The position numbers were made by a program, and so were the translations under genes. This document shows, piece after piece, positions 44,747 through 53,099 of a stretch of DNA of 64,000 nucleotides. The stretch's first letter is position 1. Each line of letters begins with the position of its first letter. This stretch comes from JASGDN01 sp049840815. GTDB lineage: Bacteria; Chloroflexota; Chloroflexia; Thermomicrobiales; UBA6265. Location of the stretch: contig JASGJI010000005.1 in the NCBI GenBank assembly GCA_049840815.1, positions 310,001-374,000 of the forward strand, read 5' to 3'. The notes beneath the pieces were generated by a model. It worked only from the letters and a program-made list of their open reading frames with translations. It made no database searches and was not told where the DNA came from.

Positions 44747-44802
44747 GTAGATGCGGCCCTTGTGGCCGCCGCTCTCGGGGCGGCCACAAGGGCCGCATCT
44801 AC
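44747..44802. repeat. palindrome between metX and metY
   Basis: Perfect 24-bp stem (44747-44770 with 44779-44802) with an 8-nt loop. It is too strong to be incidental and may be a repeat element or a metX processing/attenuation hairpin. Confidence 0.85.
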
Positions 44803-44811
44803 GAGGGAGAT

Positions 44812-46047
44812 CTAGCGAGTTCGCGCCGCCTCCGCCCGCCACATGAACCCCGCGACGATCTCGTTGACCCGGTCCCAGTCCTTCAGGAAGGCATCGTGGC
44901 CATGCGGAGAAACGATCTCCTCGTAGACCACGTCCTTGCCCAGCCCTGTCAGCGTTTCTCCCAGCGCGGCAATCGGCTCCGGCGGGAAGAGCCAGTCGCT
45001 GGAGATGCCCGCCAGCGTGATCGGCACCGCCGCCCCGATCCGGTCCAGCCAGAAGGCCTCGCCGCCATCGCGCCCAACGTCGTAGAGATCCATCGCTCGC
45101 GTCAGGTAGAGATAGCTGTTCGCATCGAACCGCTTCACCAGCGCCGCGCCGTGATAGTGCAGGTAGCCCTCGATATCGAACGTCTGCCCGAAGCTCTGGT
45201 AGAGCGCCGGGCGCTGGGCCGCATTGCGCCCGAAGCGCTGGTTCAGGTTGTCGCGCCCGTTGTAGGTGACCATCGCGGCCATCCGCGCAATCGCGAGGCC
45301 CTGTTCCGGCACCACGCCATGCCGGGCGTAATCGCCGCCCATCCAGTTCGGATCGGCCATGATCGCCCGCCGCCCGAGCTCGCTGTGGGTGGCGATCCCC
45401 TGCGCATCGAGCGCACCCGATGCGGCGAGCGGCGCGACGGCATAGACGAGATCCGGATGCCGGGTGGCCCATTCGAGCGCCTGGAAGCCGCCGATGGAGC
45501 CGCCAATGGCGATCAGGCGGCGCACCCCGAGGCGCTCCACGAGGCGACGCTGGGCGGCGACGACGTCGCCGATCGTGGTCAGCGGAAACCGCATCCCCCA
45601 GGGGTAGCCGGTTTCGGGATCGATCGACCCCGGCCCGGTGCTGCCCTGGCACCCGCCCAGCACGTTGGTACAGATGACGTAGTAGCGCGTGGTGTCGATG
45701 GGGAATCCCTGACCCGGCCCGATGACCGGACCCCACCACCCGTTCTCGCCGGCGCAGAGGCTGTCGCCGGTCAGCGCGTGGAGCACGAGGATGGCGTTGT
45801 CACCGGCGGCGTTCAGGGTGCCCCAGGTGCGATAGGCGAGCGAGACGTTCTCCAGCCGGCCACCATGCTCGAAGTCGAGCGATCCCAACTCCATCGTCTG
45901 GAGGTCGCCGTCGACGTATGCATCGTCATCCGCGACGGGTGGCATGAGACGGAGATGCGGGGCACGCGACGAGACTGCCGCCGGAGTTGCCGGCGTGTCC
46001 TTCCGGTCTTCGGTTGGGGGAAATGGCTCCAGGAGTCGCTCCGCCAT
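44812..46047 (-). CDS. metX: homoserine O-acetyltransferase
   Basis: A 411-residue alpha/beta-hydrolase-fold acyltransferase that makes O-acetylhomoserine from homoserine, the substrate of MetY. The nucleophile elbow is AIGGSIGGFQALEW (Ser about residue 184), and the His lies in VSPHGHDAFLKDWDR near 389. NVLGGCQGSTGPGSIDPETG is a hallmark of the family. The MetX/MetA choice of acetyl or succinyl donor cannot be read with certainty. The ATG at 46047 is chosen by family length; the open frame above it includes the riboswitch terminator. Confidence 0.92.
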   Translation of the reverse strand: MAERLLEPFPPTEDRKDTPATPAAVSSRAPHLRLMPPVADDDAYVDGDLQTMELGSLDFEHGGRLENVSLAYRTWGTLNAAGDNAILVLHALTGDSLCAGENGWWGPVIGPGQGFPIDTTRYYVICTNVLGGCQGSTGPGSIDPETGYPWGMRFPLTTIGDVVAAQRRLVERLGVRRLIAIGGSIGGFQALEWATRHPDLVYAVAPLAASGALDAQGIATHSELGRRAIMADPNWMGGDYARHGVVPEQGLAIARMAAMVTYNGRDNLNQRFGRNAAQRPALYQSFGQTFDIEGYLHYHGAALVKRFDANSYLYLTRAMDLYDVGRDGGEAFWLDRIGAAVPITLAGISSDWLFPPEPIAALGETLTGLGKDVVYEEIVSPHGHDAFLKDWDRVNEIVAGFMWRAEAARTR

Positions 46048-46144
46048 GGTCGTATCGCCCGTTCGCTGGGAGAGGTGGAGGAGACCGGGGCGACGCCTGG
46101 GGAACGGGGGAAGCCCTCGATCGCCACCACTGACCGGCGACCGG

Positions 46145-46177
46145 GGAAACAAAAAGCCCCCTTGCCGAGCAGGGGGC
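46145..46177 (-). terminator. riboswitch expression-platform terminator
   Basis: On the minus strand a GCCCCCT/AGGGGGC stem with an 8-nt loop (46156-46177) is followed by a U-rich tract (TTTTTGTTT at 46147-46155). It lies between the SAM-I riboswitch and metX, as expected of a premature terminator that responds to SAM. Confidence 0.88.
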
Positions 46178-46205
46178 AGACACACTGGTGTGTGACTGGC
46201 AATCC

Positions 46206-46330
46206 CTTATCTCGCAGACAACGCTGCCGGAGTTGGCACCTTTCGCGGATCGTCGCATCGAATGGGATGCGCCGGTCGTTGCAGGCTGCCGGGCTTCACA
46301 GGGCCGAGTCCCTCCACCTCTCTGGATAAG
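46206..46330 (-). ncRNA. SAM-I (S-box) riboswitch
   Basis: About 125 nt in the metX leader on the minus strand. It shows the S-box core: CTTATCCAGAGAGG then GGAGGGACTCGGCCC, TGTGAAGCCCGGCAGCC, GGTGCCAACTCCGGCAG and the closing GAGATAAG that pairs with the opening CTTATC. Binding of S-adenosylmethionine should favour the terminator at 46145-46177 and switch off metX-metY. A promoter candidate lies just upstream. Confidence 0.93.
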
Positions 46331-46349
46331 GTCTTCAGTTGTTGGCGAG

Positions 46350-46379
46350 AGCGTACAGGTTCGCCCGAATCGCTGTCAA
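46350..46379 (-). promoter_or_regulatory. promoter of the metX-metY operon
   Basis: Minus strand: TTGACA (46379-46374), an 18-nt spacer and TACGCT (46355-46350) preceded by TG. The predicted start falls about 10 nt before the riboswitch, which supports it. Confidence 0.7.
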
Positions 46380-46425
46380 GACGAACCGGCAGGAGGAGTT
46401 GAGGCTGAGGGGCACTCCTCCATGC

Positions 46426-46461
46426 AGGAAGCCGCACCGGGCAATTCCGGTGCGGCTTCCT
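46426..46461. terminator. terminator hairpin after lacZ
   Basis: Perfect 15-bp stem (46426-46440 with 46447-46461) and a GCAATT loop, 22 bp after the beta-galactosidase stop. Confidence 0.85.
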
Positions 46462-46483
46462 AGACATGACAGGATGCAGTGGA

Positions 46484-49400
46484 TCAGTCGCCCATCGCGG
46501 TGCGCAACGCCCGCACCGAGTCGTCCAACCCGGTCATCGCGCCGACGGGACGCAAGCGAACGGTAAACGCCACGTCCTGCGGAGGAATGAGGTACTGATC
46601 CATCGGGCGCGGCCCGCAGATGCTGCTCCCCAACCCGGCGTGCAGCCGGTCGAGGTTGACGATGGTCTCGCCGCGCGGCATCAGCTCGTAGGTGTGCTTC
46701 GCCGCGTCGAGGTCCTCCGGCGTGAAGTGCGATGCCGTGAAGAGAAGCGGCTCCCCTTCCTCCGCGACCATCAGGAGGCCGGTGCCGTGGTCCGTCGCCA
46801 CCGCCGCCCAGCGCGTCTCCGCCTTGCCACCGTTCTCCTGCGGAAAGACGTAATTCTCGAACTGCTCATCCACCGTACCCCGCCACTCGCCGACGGTCAC
46901 GCTCTCGCGACGGTCGCTATAGCTCTCGTGCGGGCCAAGGCCATACCACGCCACTTGCTCGAATCCGTCCGGCAAGGCGAACTGGATGCCGACGCGCGGC
47001 AGGGTGAGCAGATCGTCCAGCGACGGATGCGGGTGCACGCTCGTCGTCAGCTCCACCACACCATTGCCATAGATCACGTAGAGATACCCGACGTGGAAGG
47101 CCGGCCGACGCGACCAGGCGGCAACCGTCGCCTCCACCTCGATCGCGATGGAGTCCTCTTCCTCGGAGACCACCTCGCACCGCTCGATCCGATGACGCAG
47201 CACGTCGAGGCCGTACCGTCGCCAGGTCGCCTCCATGTACTGGTCGTTGTCGATCGGCGCACGCCAGACGTTGAGGCGCGGTCCGCGCGACATCAAGGCG
47301 CGCCCGTTCAGCGACCAGTCGGCGATGGTGCCGATCTCGCGCTCGAAGATGACATCACCATGCTCCATGTGCACGAAGATGTGCGAATCCGTCTCGAAGA
47401 CGCTGACCGGCGGCATCGCGACGTCCACCGGCGCGGGATACGGCGTCTCGACCGTCAGCGCGAGCTGGACATGCGCGACCTCGTGCCCGGCGGGCGCCCA
47501 CAGTGTGCCGGTCGCCTGCGTGAACACGAGATCCAGCCAGTATTCCGTGAAGGGCTTCGGCGTGGGCAAAGACCATTCAGGGATCGTCACCAGCGCGGAC
47601 GTCCCGGCGGCAGTCGCCTGCGCGGGCAGCGTCCCCTGCCGGACGACCGTGCCGTTGGCGCGGACCTCCCAGCGGATCGCAAGGTCGGAAAGGTCCGCGA
47701 AGGCGCGTCGGTTCCGGATCTCGACGATGCCCTGCTCGTGATCGACGAGCGAGGCGGAAAGCGGTTCGTAGACCTTCTTCATCTCGATGGCGGCGGGATG
47801 CGGCACCCGATCCGGCGAGAGCAGGCCATCGATGCAGAAGTTTCCATCGTTCGGCTGATCGCCGAAGTCGCCGCCGTAGGCGAACCATGCGACGCCGTCC
47901 GGAGTCCGCTGGCGCACGCCATGATCCGCCCACTCCCAGACGCACCCGCCGATCAGCCGATCGTGAGCGCGGATCGCCTCCCAGTACTCCTTGAACGATC
48001 CCGGCCCGTTGCCCATCGCATGCGCGTACTCGCAGAGGAAGTACGGGCGAGGATCGTCGGTGCTTTCCGCCTGCCGGATGACCTCCTCCACCGAGGGGTA
48101 CATCACGCTGTGGAGGTCGCTCTCCTTCGAGACGCGGTCCGCGATGTGGACGCTGCCCTCGTAGTGGACGGGGCGGGAGGGATCGACGGCGCGAACCCAT
48201 GCGGCCATCGCGTCATGGTTGTCGCCGTAGCCCGATTCGTTGCCGAGCGACCACATGATGATCGACGGGTGGTTGCGATCGCGCAGCACCATCCGCGCGA
48301 GGCGGTCGATGTAGGCGTCCTTCCACGCGGGGTCGTTGGAGAGCTGCGACCAGTTCCCGACGTGCCCGAAGCCGTGCGTCTCCAGATCGGTCTCGTCGAT
48401 CACATACAGCCCATAGCGGTCGCAGAGCTCGTAGAAACGGGAATCGTTCGGATAGTGCGAGGTGCGGACGGTGTTGACGTTCAGCTGCTTCATGAGCACG
48501 ATGTCACGCTCCATCGCCTCGAACGGCACGGCGTACCCGTAGTCCGGGTGATCGTCGTGGCGGTTGACGCCCTGGAGCTTGACGGAGACGCCATTCACCC
48601 ACAGCTGGCGGTCGCGAATCTCGACCGTCCGAAAGCCGACCGGGATCGCAAGAATCTCACGAAGCCTCCCATCACCGTCGCGATTCTCCATGAGCAGCGT
48701 GTAACGGTTCGGCGTCTCGGCGGTCCACAGCAGCGGCGGCTCGCTGAATCCGATGATGGTCGTTCCGCCACCGAACCCCGTCGGCGCATCATCCGGAACC
48801 GAATGCGGCCTTCCCCCATATTCCGTAACAACCGAGCCATCCGGCGCCACCAGAACCCACGTCGGGGACTCCGACCGGTTTGCGTCCGAATTGGCGTAAT
48901 TGACGTTCACACGCAGTTGGGGATACCCGTTCGATCCGTTCATCTCCGCTTCATACCAGAGGTCGCGGACATGCGCGGGGTCGAGCGCCATCAGCCAGAC
49001 ACCGCGGAAGATGCCGTTGAAGCGCCACATGTCCTGATCTTCGAGATACGATGCATCGGACCATTGCAGCACCTGCACCGCGAGCACGTTCTGCCCCGGC
49101 ACGACGAGGTCCGTCACATCGAACTCGGCGGGCATGTGGCTGCCCTTGCTGAACCCGACCTCCTCGCCGTTCAGCCAGACGGTGAACGCTGAGCACACGC
49201 CATCGAGCGTGAGCATGATCCGGCGGCCAGCATCCCAGCCTGCCGGCAACTCGAACGTCTGCCGGTAGCAGCCAACCGGGTTGTCATCCGGCACGAACGG
49301 CGGATCGACCGGGAACGGGTAGTTCACATTGGCGTAGTTCGGCGTGCCGTAGCCATGCATCTGCCAGACGCTCGGCACCGGAATGGTGTCCCAGCCGTGA

Positions 49401-49651
49401 TCGTCGAAGTCGGCAGCCTCCGCGCCCTCCGGGATCGTCGCCGGACGTTCGGCGTAGTGGAAGAGCCAGTCGCCGTTCAGCGAGCGATACCACGGAGAGC
49501 GGGTGCGATCGCCGGAGAGCGCGGATTCGCGGTCGGCGTAGGGGATGAGGAGGGAGCGCGGGTCCTCGCGGTTGCGATGGAGGACGGCAGGATCCTGCCA
49601 GGCAGGTATGGGAGCATTGATGCCACCACTTCGTTGCAGCATCTCGGTCAT
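46484..49651 (-). CDS. lacZ: beta-galactosidase (GH2)
   Basis: A 1,055-residue glycoside hydrolase family 2 enzyme, large LacZ type, which cleaves terminal beta-galactosides. The sugar-binding N-domain is at about 45-230, including the conserved PSVWQMHGYGTPNYANVNYP. The (alpha/beta)8 core follows, with acid/base Glu in WSLGNESGYGDNHDAMAAW (about residue 470) and the nucleophile Glu in YFLCEYAHAMGNGPGSFKEY (about 539). The C-terminal domain with TGLLMV and FTASHFTPEDLDAA closes it. No signal peptide, so cytoplasmic. ATG 49651 is selected; the open frame above is repeat-derived. No lac-type regulator is adjacent. Confidence 0.93.
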   Translation of the reverse strand: MTEMLQRSGGINAPIPAWQDPAVLHRNREDPRSLLIPYADRESALSGDRTRSPWYRSLNGDWLFHYAERPATIPEGAEAADFDDHGWDTIPVPSVWQMHGYGTPNYANVNYPFPVDPPFVPDDNPVGCYRQTFELPAGWDAGRRIMLTLDGVCSAFTVWLNGEEVGFSKGSHMPAEFDVTDLVVPGQNVLAVQVLQWSDASYLEDQDMWRFNGIFRGVWLMALDPAHVRDLWYEAEMNGSNGYPQLRVNVNYANSDANRSESPTWVLVAPDGSVVTEYGGRPHSVPDDAPTGFGGGTTIIGFSEPPLLWTAETPNRYTLLMENRDGDGRLREILAIPVGFRTVEIRDRQLWVNGVSVKLQGVNRHDDHPDYGYAVPFEAMERDIVLMKQLNVNTVRTSHYPNDSRFYELCDRYGLYVIDETDLETHGFGHVGNWSQLSNDPAWKDAYIDRLARMVLRDRNHPSIIMWSLGNESGYGDNHDAMAAWVRAVDPSRPVHYEGSVHIADRVSKESDLHSVMYPSVEEVIRQAESTDDPRPYFLCEYAHAMGNGPGSFKEYWEAIRAHDRLIGGCVWEWADHGVRQRTPDGVAWFAYGGDFGDQPNDGNFCIDGLLSPDRVPHPAAIEMKKVYEPLSASLVDHEQGIVEIRNRRAFADLSDLAIRWEVRANGTVVRQGTLPAQATAAGTSALVTIPEWSLPTPKPFTEYWLDLVFTQATGTLWAPAGHEVAHVQLALTVETPYPAPVDVAMPPVSVFETDSHIFVHMEHGDVIFEREIGTIADWSLNGRALMSRGPRLNVWRAPIDNDQYMEATWRRYGLDVLRHRIERCEVVSEEEDSIAIEVEATVAAWSRRPAFHVGYLYVIYGNGVVELTTSVHPHPSLDDLLTLPRVGIQFALPDGFEQVAWYGLGPHESYSDRRESVTVGEWRGTVDEQFENYVFPQENGGKAETRWAAVATDHGTGLLMVAEEGEPLLFTASHFTPEDLDAAKHTYELMPRGETIVNLDRLHAGLGSSICGPRPMDQYLIPPQDVAFTVRLRPVGAMTGLDDSVRALRTAMGD

Positions 49652-49780
49652 GGCGGAAGGCCCCTCTCTGGAAGGCGGGATGCGAATCGTGACGCCGTCA
49701 TCATACGTCGCGAATAGGGGCGTCGGTGCAGGTTGGGCGACGAGCAACGAACGGCCCATGACAGGATCGGGCCGATATGC

Positions 49781-49818
49781 GATCGTCTCCTACATACGAC
49801 ATTACGTAGGAGACGATC
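49781..49818. repeat. short palindrome
   Basis: Perfect 13-bp arms (49781-49793 and 49806-49818, GATCGTCTCCTAC) around a 12-nt loop. Confidence 0.8.
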
Positions 49819-49848
49819 CTGGCACATACCACGCCCGCGCAAGGGCCG

Positions 49849-50011
49849 CTGTCATCCCGAGCAAGCGGCGCATGCATCGTGATGGCATTCGTGGTGTAGC
49901 GCAGTCGAGGGATCACGCTGCATGCACGACGTCTCCCCTGCAACCCGATCCCTCGACGCGCTCCACCGCCCATGCAACCTCGGTTCCAGCACCGCTTGCT
50001 CGGGATGACAG
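49849..50011. mobile_element. 163-bp MITE-like element with 20-bp terminal inverted repeats
   Basis: Perfect 20-bp terminal inverted repeats: 49849-49868 (starts CTGTCATCCCGAGC) and 49992-50011 (ends GCTCGGGATGACAG). The interior has no gene. I see no clear target-site duplication. The size and long perfect ends suggest a nonautonomous mobile element. Confidence 0.7.
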
Positions 50012-50029
50012 CCAGGCGCGCCGCAAGAC

Positions 50030-50093
50030 CGGACCGACACGGGGTCGGTCCCTACGTAAGAGCGTAGGTAGGGACCGACCCCGTGTCGGTCCG
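50030..50093. repeat. dispersed palindromic repeat, copy 3
   Basis: The most complete copy: perfect 26-bp arms (50030-50055 and 50068-50093) around a 12-nt loop. It overlaps the end of hemY, whose TAG stop lies in the left arm. Confidence 0.92.
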
Positions 50094-51548
50094 GTGCTTG
50101 CACAACGCGTCCGCTGCCTTCTCGCCCGCGAGGATGGCGTCCGGAATGCCGACACCGCGCAGCGCGTTCCCGGCAATCTCGATTCCGGGAAGACGGGCGA
50201 TCCCGTCCTCCACCCGCCGCACACGGTCCAGATGCCCGAGCGTGTACTGCGGCATCGCGTTCGGGTAGCGAAAGACCTGCGCCAGCGACGGATCGACCGT
50301 GAAGCCGAGGACATCACGCACCTCGTTCCGCATCGCAAGGATCAGCTCATCGTCGGATCGCGCGAAGACGGCCTCCTGCCCAGCCCGCCCGGCGAACCCG
50401 CGCAGGAGGGCCATCCCCTCCGGCGCCCGGTTCCGCCACTTGGACGAGAGCCACGACATCGCCATGATCGTCCGCCCCTCCGTGCGCGGCACAACGTAGC
50501 CATGCCCGTGCAGCCGCTTCGGATCGGGCACCTGGGAGAGCGGGAATCCGAGCATGATCAGCGCGGTGGAGACGTGCGGGATCGCGCCGAGCGCCGCCCC
50601 GGCGTCCGCATCCAGCGTTGAGAGGATCGGCGCCGTCGCCCAGGCCGGCGAAGCGAAGATGACCCCATCCACCACAGCCTCCGACGCGCCGCCGCCCACG
50701 ATCACCCGCCACCGAGGTCGTCCGTCCCGCAACACGGCTGGGTGCACCGCCGTCACCGGCGCAGAGAGACGCATCTCCACGCCCACCGCACGCAATCGCG
50801 TGTCCAGCGCCCGGATCAGCGTCTCGGTGCCGGCCGTGAAGCTGGTGAATGGGGGAGGAGCGGGAACCGCGTTGGGGTTCGCAACCTTCGCGGCGTCGGC
50901 CTGCCGGCGGGCGGCGATCACGCCCTTGATGACACCGCCATGCTCGCGTTCGGCCTTGCGCAACTGGGGGAAGGTCGCCTCAAGGGAGAGTTGCTTCGCA
51001 TCCCCGGCGTAGATGCCGGCCATCAGCGGCTCGATCAGGTTCTCGAACGGCTCACGCCCAAGGCGGCGACTCAGGAAGGCGTGCAGCGACTCGTCGGCGT
51101 CGTCGCTGCGGGCGGGAATGACGAAGTCCATCGCCATCCGCGCCTTGCCCAGCGGAGAGATCAGGGAAGTCTGCGCCATCGGCTTCAGGCGGGTCGGGAT
51201 CAGTCCGGTCAGCCCCTCCGGGAGGGGGTGAAGCGTCCCCCGGCGCAACACGAACGATCCGCGCGTGGCAGGATCGGGCGACTGGAACTGCGAATCCAGG
51301 CCAAGTTCCCGCGCGAGACCGATCCCGCGCGGCTTGGCGGAGAGGAAGGCATCCGGCCCGGCCTCCATCAGGAAGCCGTCTGCCTGCACGGAATGCAGCT
51401 TGCCACCGAGGCGATCGCTCGCCTCGAAGACGATCACCCGCGTGGCAGGATCACGCTGCACGATCCGCCAGGCGGCGGCCAAACCGCTCACGCCACCCCC
51501 GACGACGGCAATGGTGTGTCCCCGCACCGAGCCATCCGGATCGCTCAC
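50052..51548 (-). CDS. hemY: protoporphyrinogen/coproporphyrinogen III oxidase
   Basis: A 498-residue FAD enzyme of haem biosynthesis. The dinucleotide-binding motif is IAVVGGGVSGLAAAWRI (about residue 13) followed by EASDRLGGKL. LPEGLTGLIPTRLKPM and ENLIEPLMAGIYAGDAKQLS are HemY-type landmarks, and GNALRGVGIPDAILAGEKAA is the C-terminal FAD segment. The last 13 residues (RTDTGSVPTYALT) come from palindromic repeat copy 3, not from the family. GTG 51548 overlaps the hemH stop by 4 bp (GTGA). Whether the coproporphyrin or protoporphyrin route is used cannot be decided. Confidence 0.93.
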   Translation of the reverse strand: MSDPDGSVRGHTIAVVGGGVSGLAAAWRIVQRDPATRVIVFEASDRLGGKLHSVQADGFLMEAGPDAFLSAKPRGIGLARELGLDSQFQSPDPATRGSFVLRRGTLHPLPEGLTGLIPTRLKPMAQTSLISPLGKARMAMDFVIPARSDDADESLHAFLSRRLGREPFENLIEPLMAGIYAGDAKQLSLEATFPQLRKAEREHGGVIKGVIAARRQADAAKVANPNAVPAPPPFTSFTAGTETLIRALDTRLRAVGVEMRLSAPVTAVHPAVLRDGRPRWRVIVGGGASEAVVDGVIFASPAWATAPILSTLDADAGAALGAIPHVSTALIMLGFPLSQVPDPKRLHGHGYVVPRTEGRTIMAMSWLSSKWRNRAPEGMALLRGFAGRAGQEAVFARSDDELILAMRNEVRDVLGFTVDPSLAQVFRYPNAMPQYTLGHLDRVRRVEDGIARLPGIEIAGNALRGVGIPDAILAGEKAADALCKHRTDTGSVPTYALT

Positions 51549-52525
51549 GATGCTGGGGAGACGGCCCCGACCGACTCCGCGACCAGTCCGGCGTCCGCAG
51601 CCTTGCCACGCACCAGGCCCGCCAAACCCGCCAGCATGCCCGGATGCGCGTTCAGCATCTCGATCCGCTCCAGCTGGATGCCGAGCTCCCCGGCGAGCTG
51701 CTGGTACTCGATGTCAATGTCATAGAGGATCTCGACGTGCTCGCAGATGAAGCCGATCGGGCAGATCAGGACATGCTTGTTGCCCGCCTCGGCCAGCTCA
51801 GTGATCACGTCACCGGCATCCGGCCCCAGCCACGGATCGGCGGTCATCGCGGCGCTCTGGTACGCCCACTTCCACGGGCGGCCCGGCAGCCGCTCGACCA
51901 GCGCAGCGACGGTTTCCTGCAACACGGTCGGGTACGGATCGTTCCATTCGAGGATGCGCTCCGGCAGGCTGTGCGCCGAGAAGATCACCGGCACCTGATC
52001 GCGCACATCCTCCGGGAACTTCTGGAGGGCATCGTTGACGCGGTCGACCAGCGCATCGAGATACGCCGGCAGCAGGTGCCAATCCTCGACCGGCACGATC
52101 TCGACCGGCGAGCCGGCCTCCGCCGCCCGCTTGAAGTAGGCGCCGATGCTCATCCGCGAGTAGTGCGGCGCCATCACCAGGCCCATCGTGCGGGCCACGC
52201 CATCGGCCTCCATCTCGGCCAGCGTGTCCTTGATGAAGGGATGCCAGTGGCGCATCCCCACCCACACCTTCCAGCGCTCACCCGATGCGGCGAGGGCGTT
52301 CAGGGAATCCTCGATGCCCTGCGCCTCGGCCTGCGTGAGTTCCAGGATGGGGGATCGCCCGCCGATCTGGCGGTAACGGTCGGTGATCTCCGCGAAGACA
52401 TGCTCCGACGTCTCGCGATGGTTGCGGACGTCCAGCAGGTACGGGCGCACGTCGTCGAGCGTGTTCGGCCCGCCGTAGGCCATGATCATGAGGTGATTGG
52501 TAACGGGAAAATCCGATGCTGTCAT
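51545..52525 (-). CDS. hemH: ferrochelatase
   Basis: A 326-residue ferrochelatase that inserts iron into coproporphyrin III or protoporphyrin IX. YGGPNTLDDVRPYLLDVRN starts the domain, PVIFSAHSLPERILEWNDPY (about residue 188) carries the catalytic His, and PIGFICEHVEILYDIDIEYQ (about 262) the conserved Glu. A cysteine-ligated [2Fe-2S] cluster is not evident. ATG 52525 (MTASDFPVTNH) is chosen by family length. It is upstream of and coupled to hemY. Confidence 0.94.
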   Translation of the reverse strand: MTASDFPVTNHLMIMAYGGPNTLDDVRPYLLDVRNHRETSEHVFAEITDRYRQIGGRSPILELTQAEAQGIEDSLNALAASGERWKVWVGMRHWHPFIKDTLAEMEADGVARTMGLVMAPHYSRMSIGAYFKRAAEAGSPVEIVPVEDWHLLPAYLDALVDRVNDALQKFPEDVRDQVPVIFSAHSLPERILEWNDPYPTVLQETVAALVERLPGRPWKWAYQSAAMTADPWLGPDAGDVITELAEAGNKHVLICPIGFICEHVEILYDIDIEYQQLAGELGIQLERIEMLNAHPGMLAGLAGLVRGKAADAGLVAESVGAVSPAS

Positions 52526-52802
52526 GGGATGCGAAGCCTCTTCCATAACGACGGAGAGGGCGTGGCTGGCCCTTTCCGGTGCTGATCGCCGCGACCGCGC
52601 GTCAAACCCCGATCGAACGGTCTGCCGGGCGCGGCGTGAGTGTTTCATGAGTACCATACCGTGCCAGATGGCGGTGTCGGGAAATGCCCGGCAATCGTCT
52701 CTGCGGCTCACTGCATCGACGATGCCACCCGCCAGGCTCCCGATCGGCTACGATTCGCGGCGACGCGACATCGCGCCGCACCCATGCAGGAGACGGACCC
52801 GG

Positions 52803-52940
52803 ATGCGCCCCTTCGACCTTCCCGACGAACCCACCGCCCCCACCGAACCACTCCTGTCACGGACGGACCTGATCACGATCGCCCTGGTGGGCATCGGCAT
52901 CATCACGGTCACGAGCGTGCTGCTGGTCCTGCTGTTCTAG
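52803..52940 (+). CDS. small single-helix membrane protein (45 aa)
   Basis: A 45-residue protein: a Pro/Asp/Glu-rich N-terminus (MRPFDLPDEPTAPTEPLLSR) and one C-terminal membrane helix (LITIALVGIGIITVTSVLLV). GGAG lies 10 nt before ATG 52803. The longer open frame upstream is not protein-like. Helix composition and a good ribosome binding site support a real mini-protein of unknown role. Confidence 0.55.
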   Translation: MRPFDLPDEPTAPTEPLLSRTDLITIALVGIGIITVTSVLLVLLF

Positions 52941-52973
52941 CGCAAAGCTCGAAAAGGGGAGTCAGTCCGTGCC

Positions 52974-53059
52974 GGTCAGCTTATCTATGCCATCGGCCGG
53001 AGGCCGAGATATGGGAGCCTCCATATCCGGCTTCGCCGGATAGGTCAGACAAGCTGACC
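52974..53059. repeat. cloverleaf-shaped palindrome
   Basis: Outer stem GGTCAGCTT (52974-52982) with AAGCTGACC (53051-53059) encloses three hairpins: about 52993-53007 (TCGGCC/GGCCGA), 53009-53026 (ATATGG/CCATAT) and 53026-53040 (TCCGGC/GCCGGA). It lies between convergent genes and may also terminate transcription. Confidence 0.72.
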
Positions 53060-53099
53060 CGCTACGGAACCCGGCGTCTGGTCAGCTGGCCCTGCATGC

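Larger units (their letters stand above)
49652..50029. other. repeat-filled region upstream of lacZ
   Basis: About 380 bp between the lacZ start and the end of hemY, filled with palindromes: 49781-49818, the 163-bp element at 49849-50011 and repeat copy 3 from 50030. I see no gene here and no clear promoter for lacZ. Confidence 0.7.

Noticed and set aside
46466..49192. 908-codon plus-strand frame over lacZ
   Set aside because: Antisense shadow of the beta-galactosidase gene.
52974..53059. tRNA gene
   Set aside because: Cloverleaf-like pairing, but no T-loop GTTCRA, no D-loop consensus and the palindromic arms are too regular.
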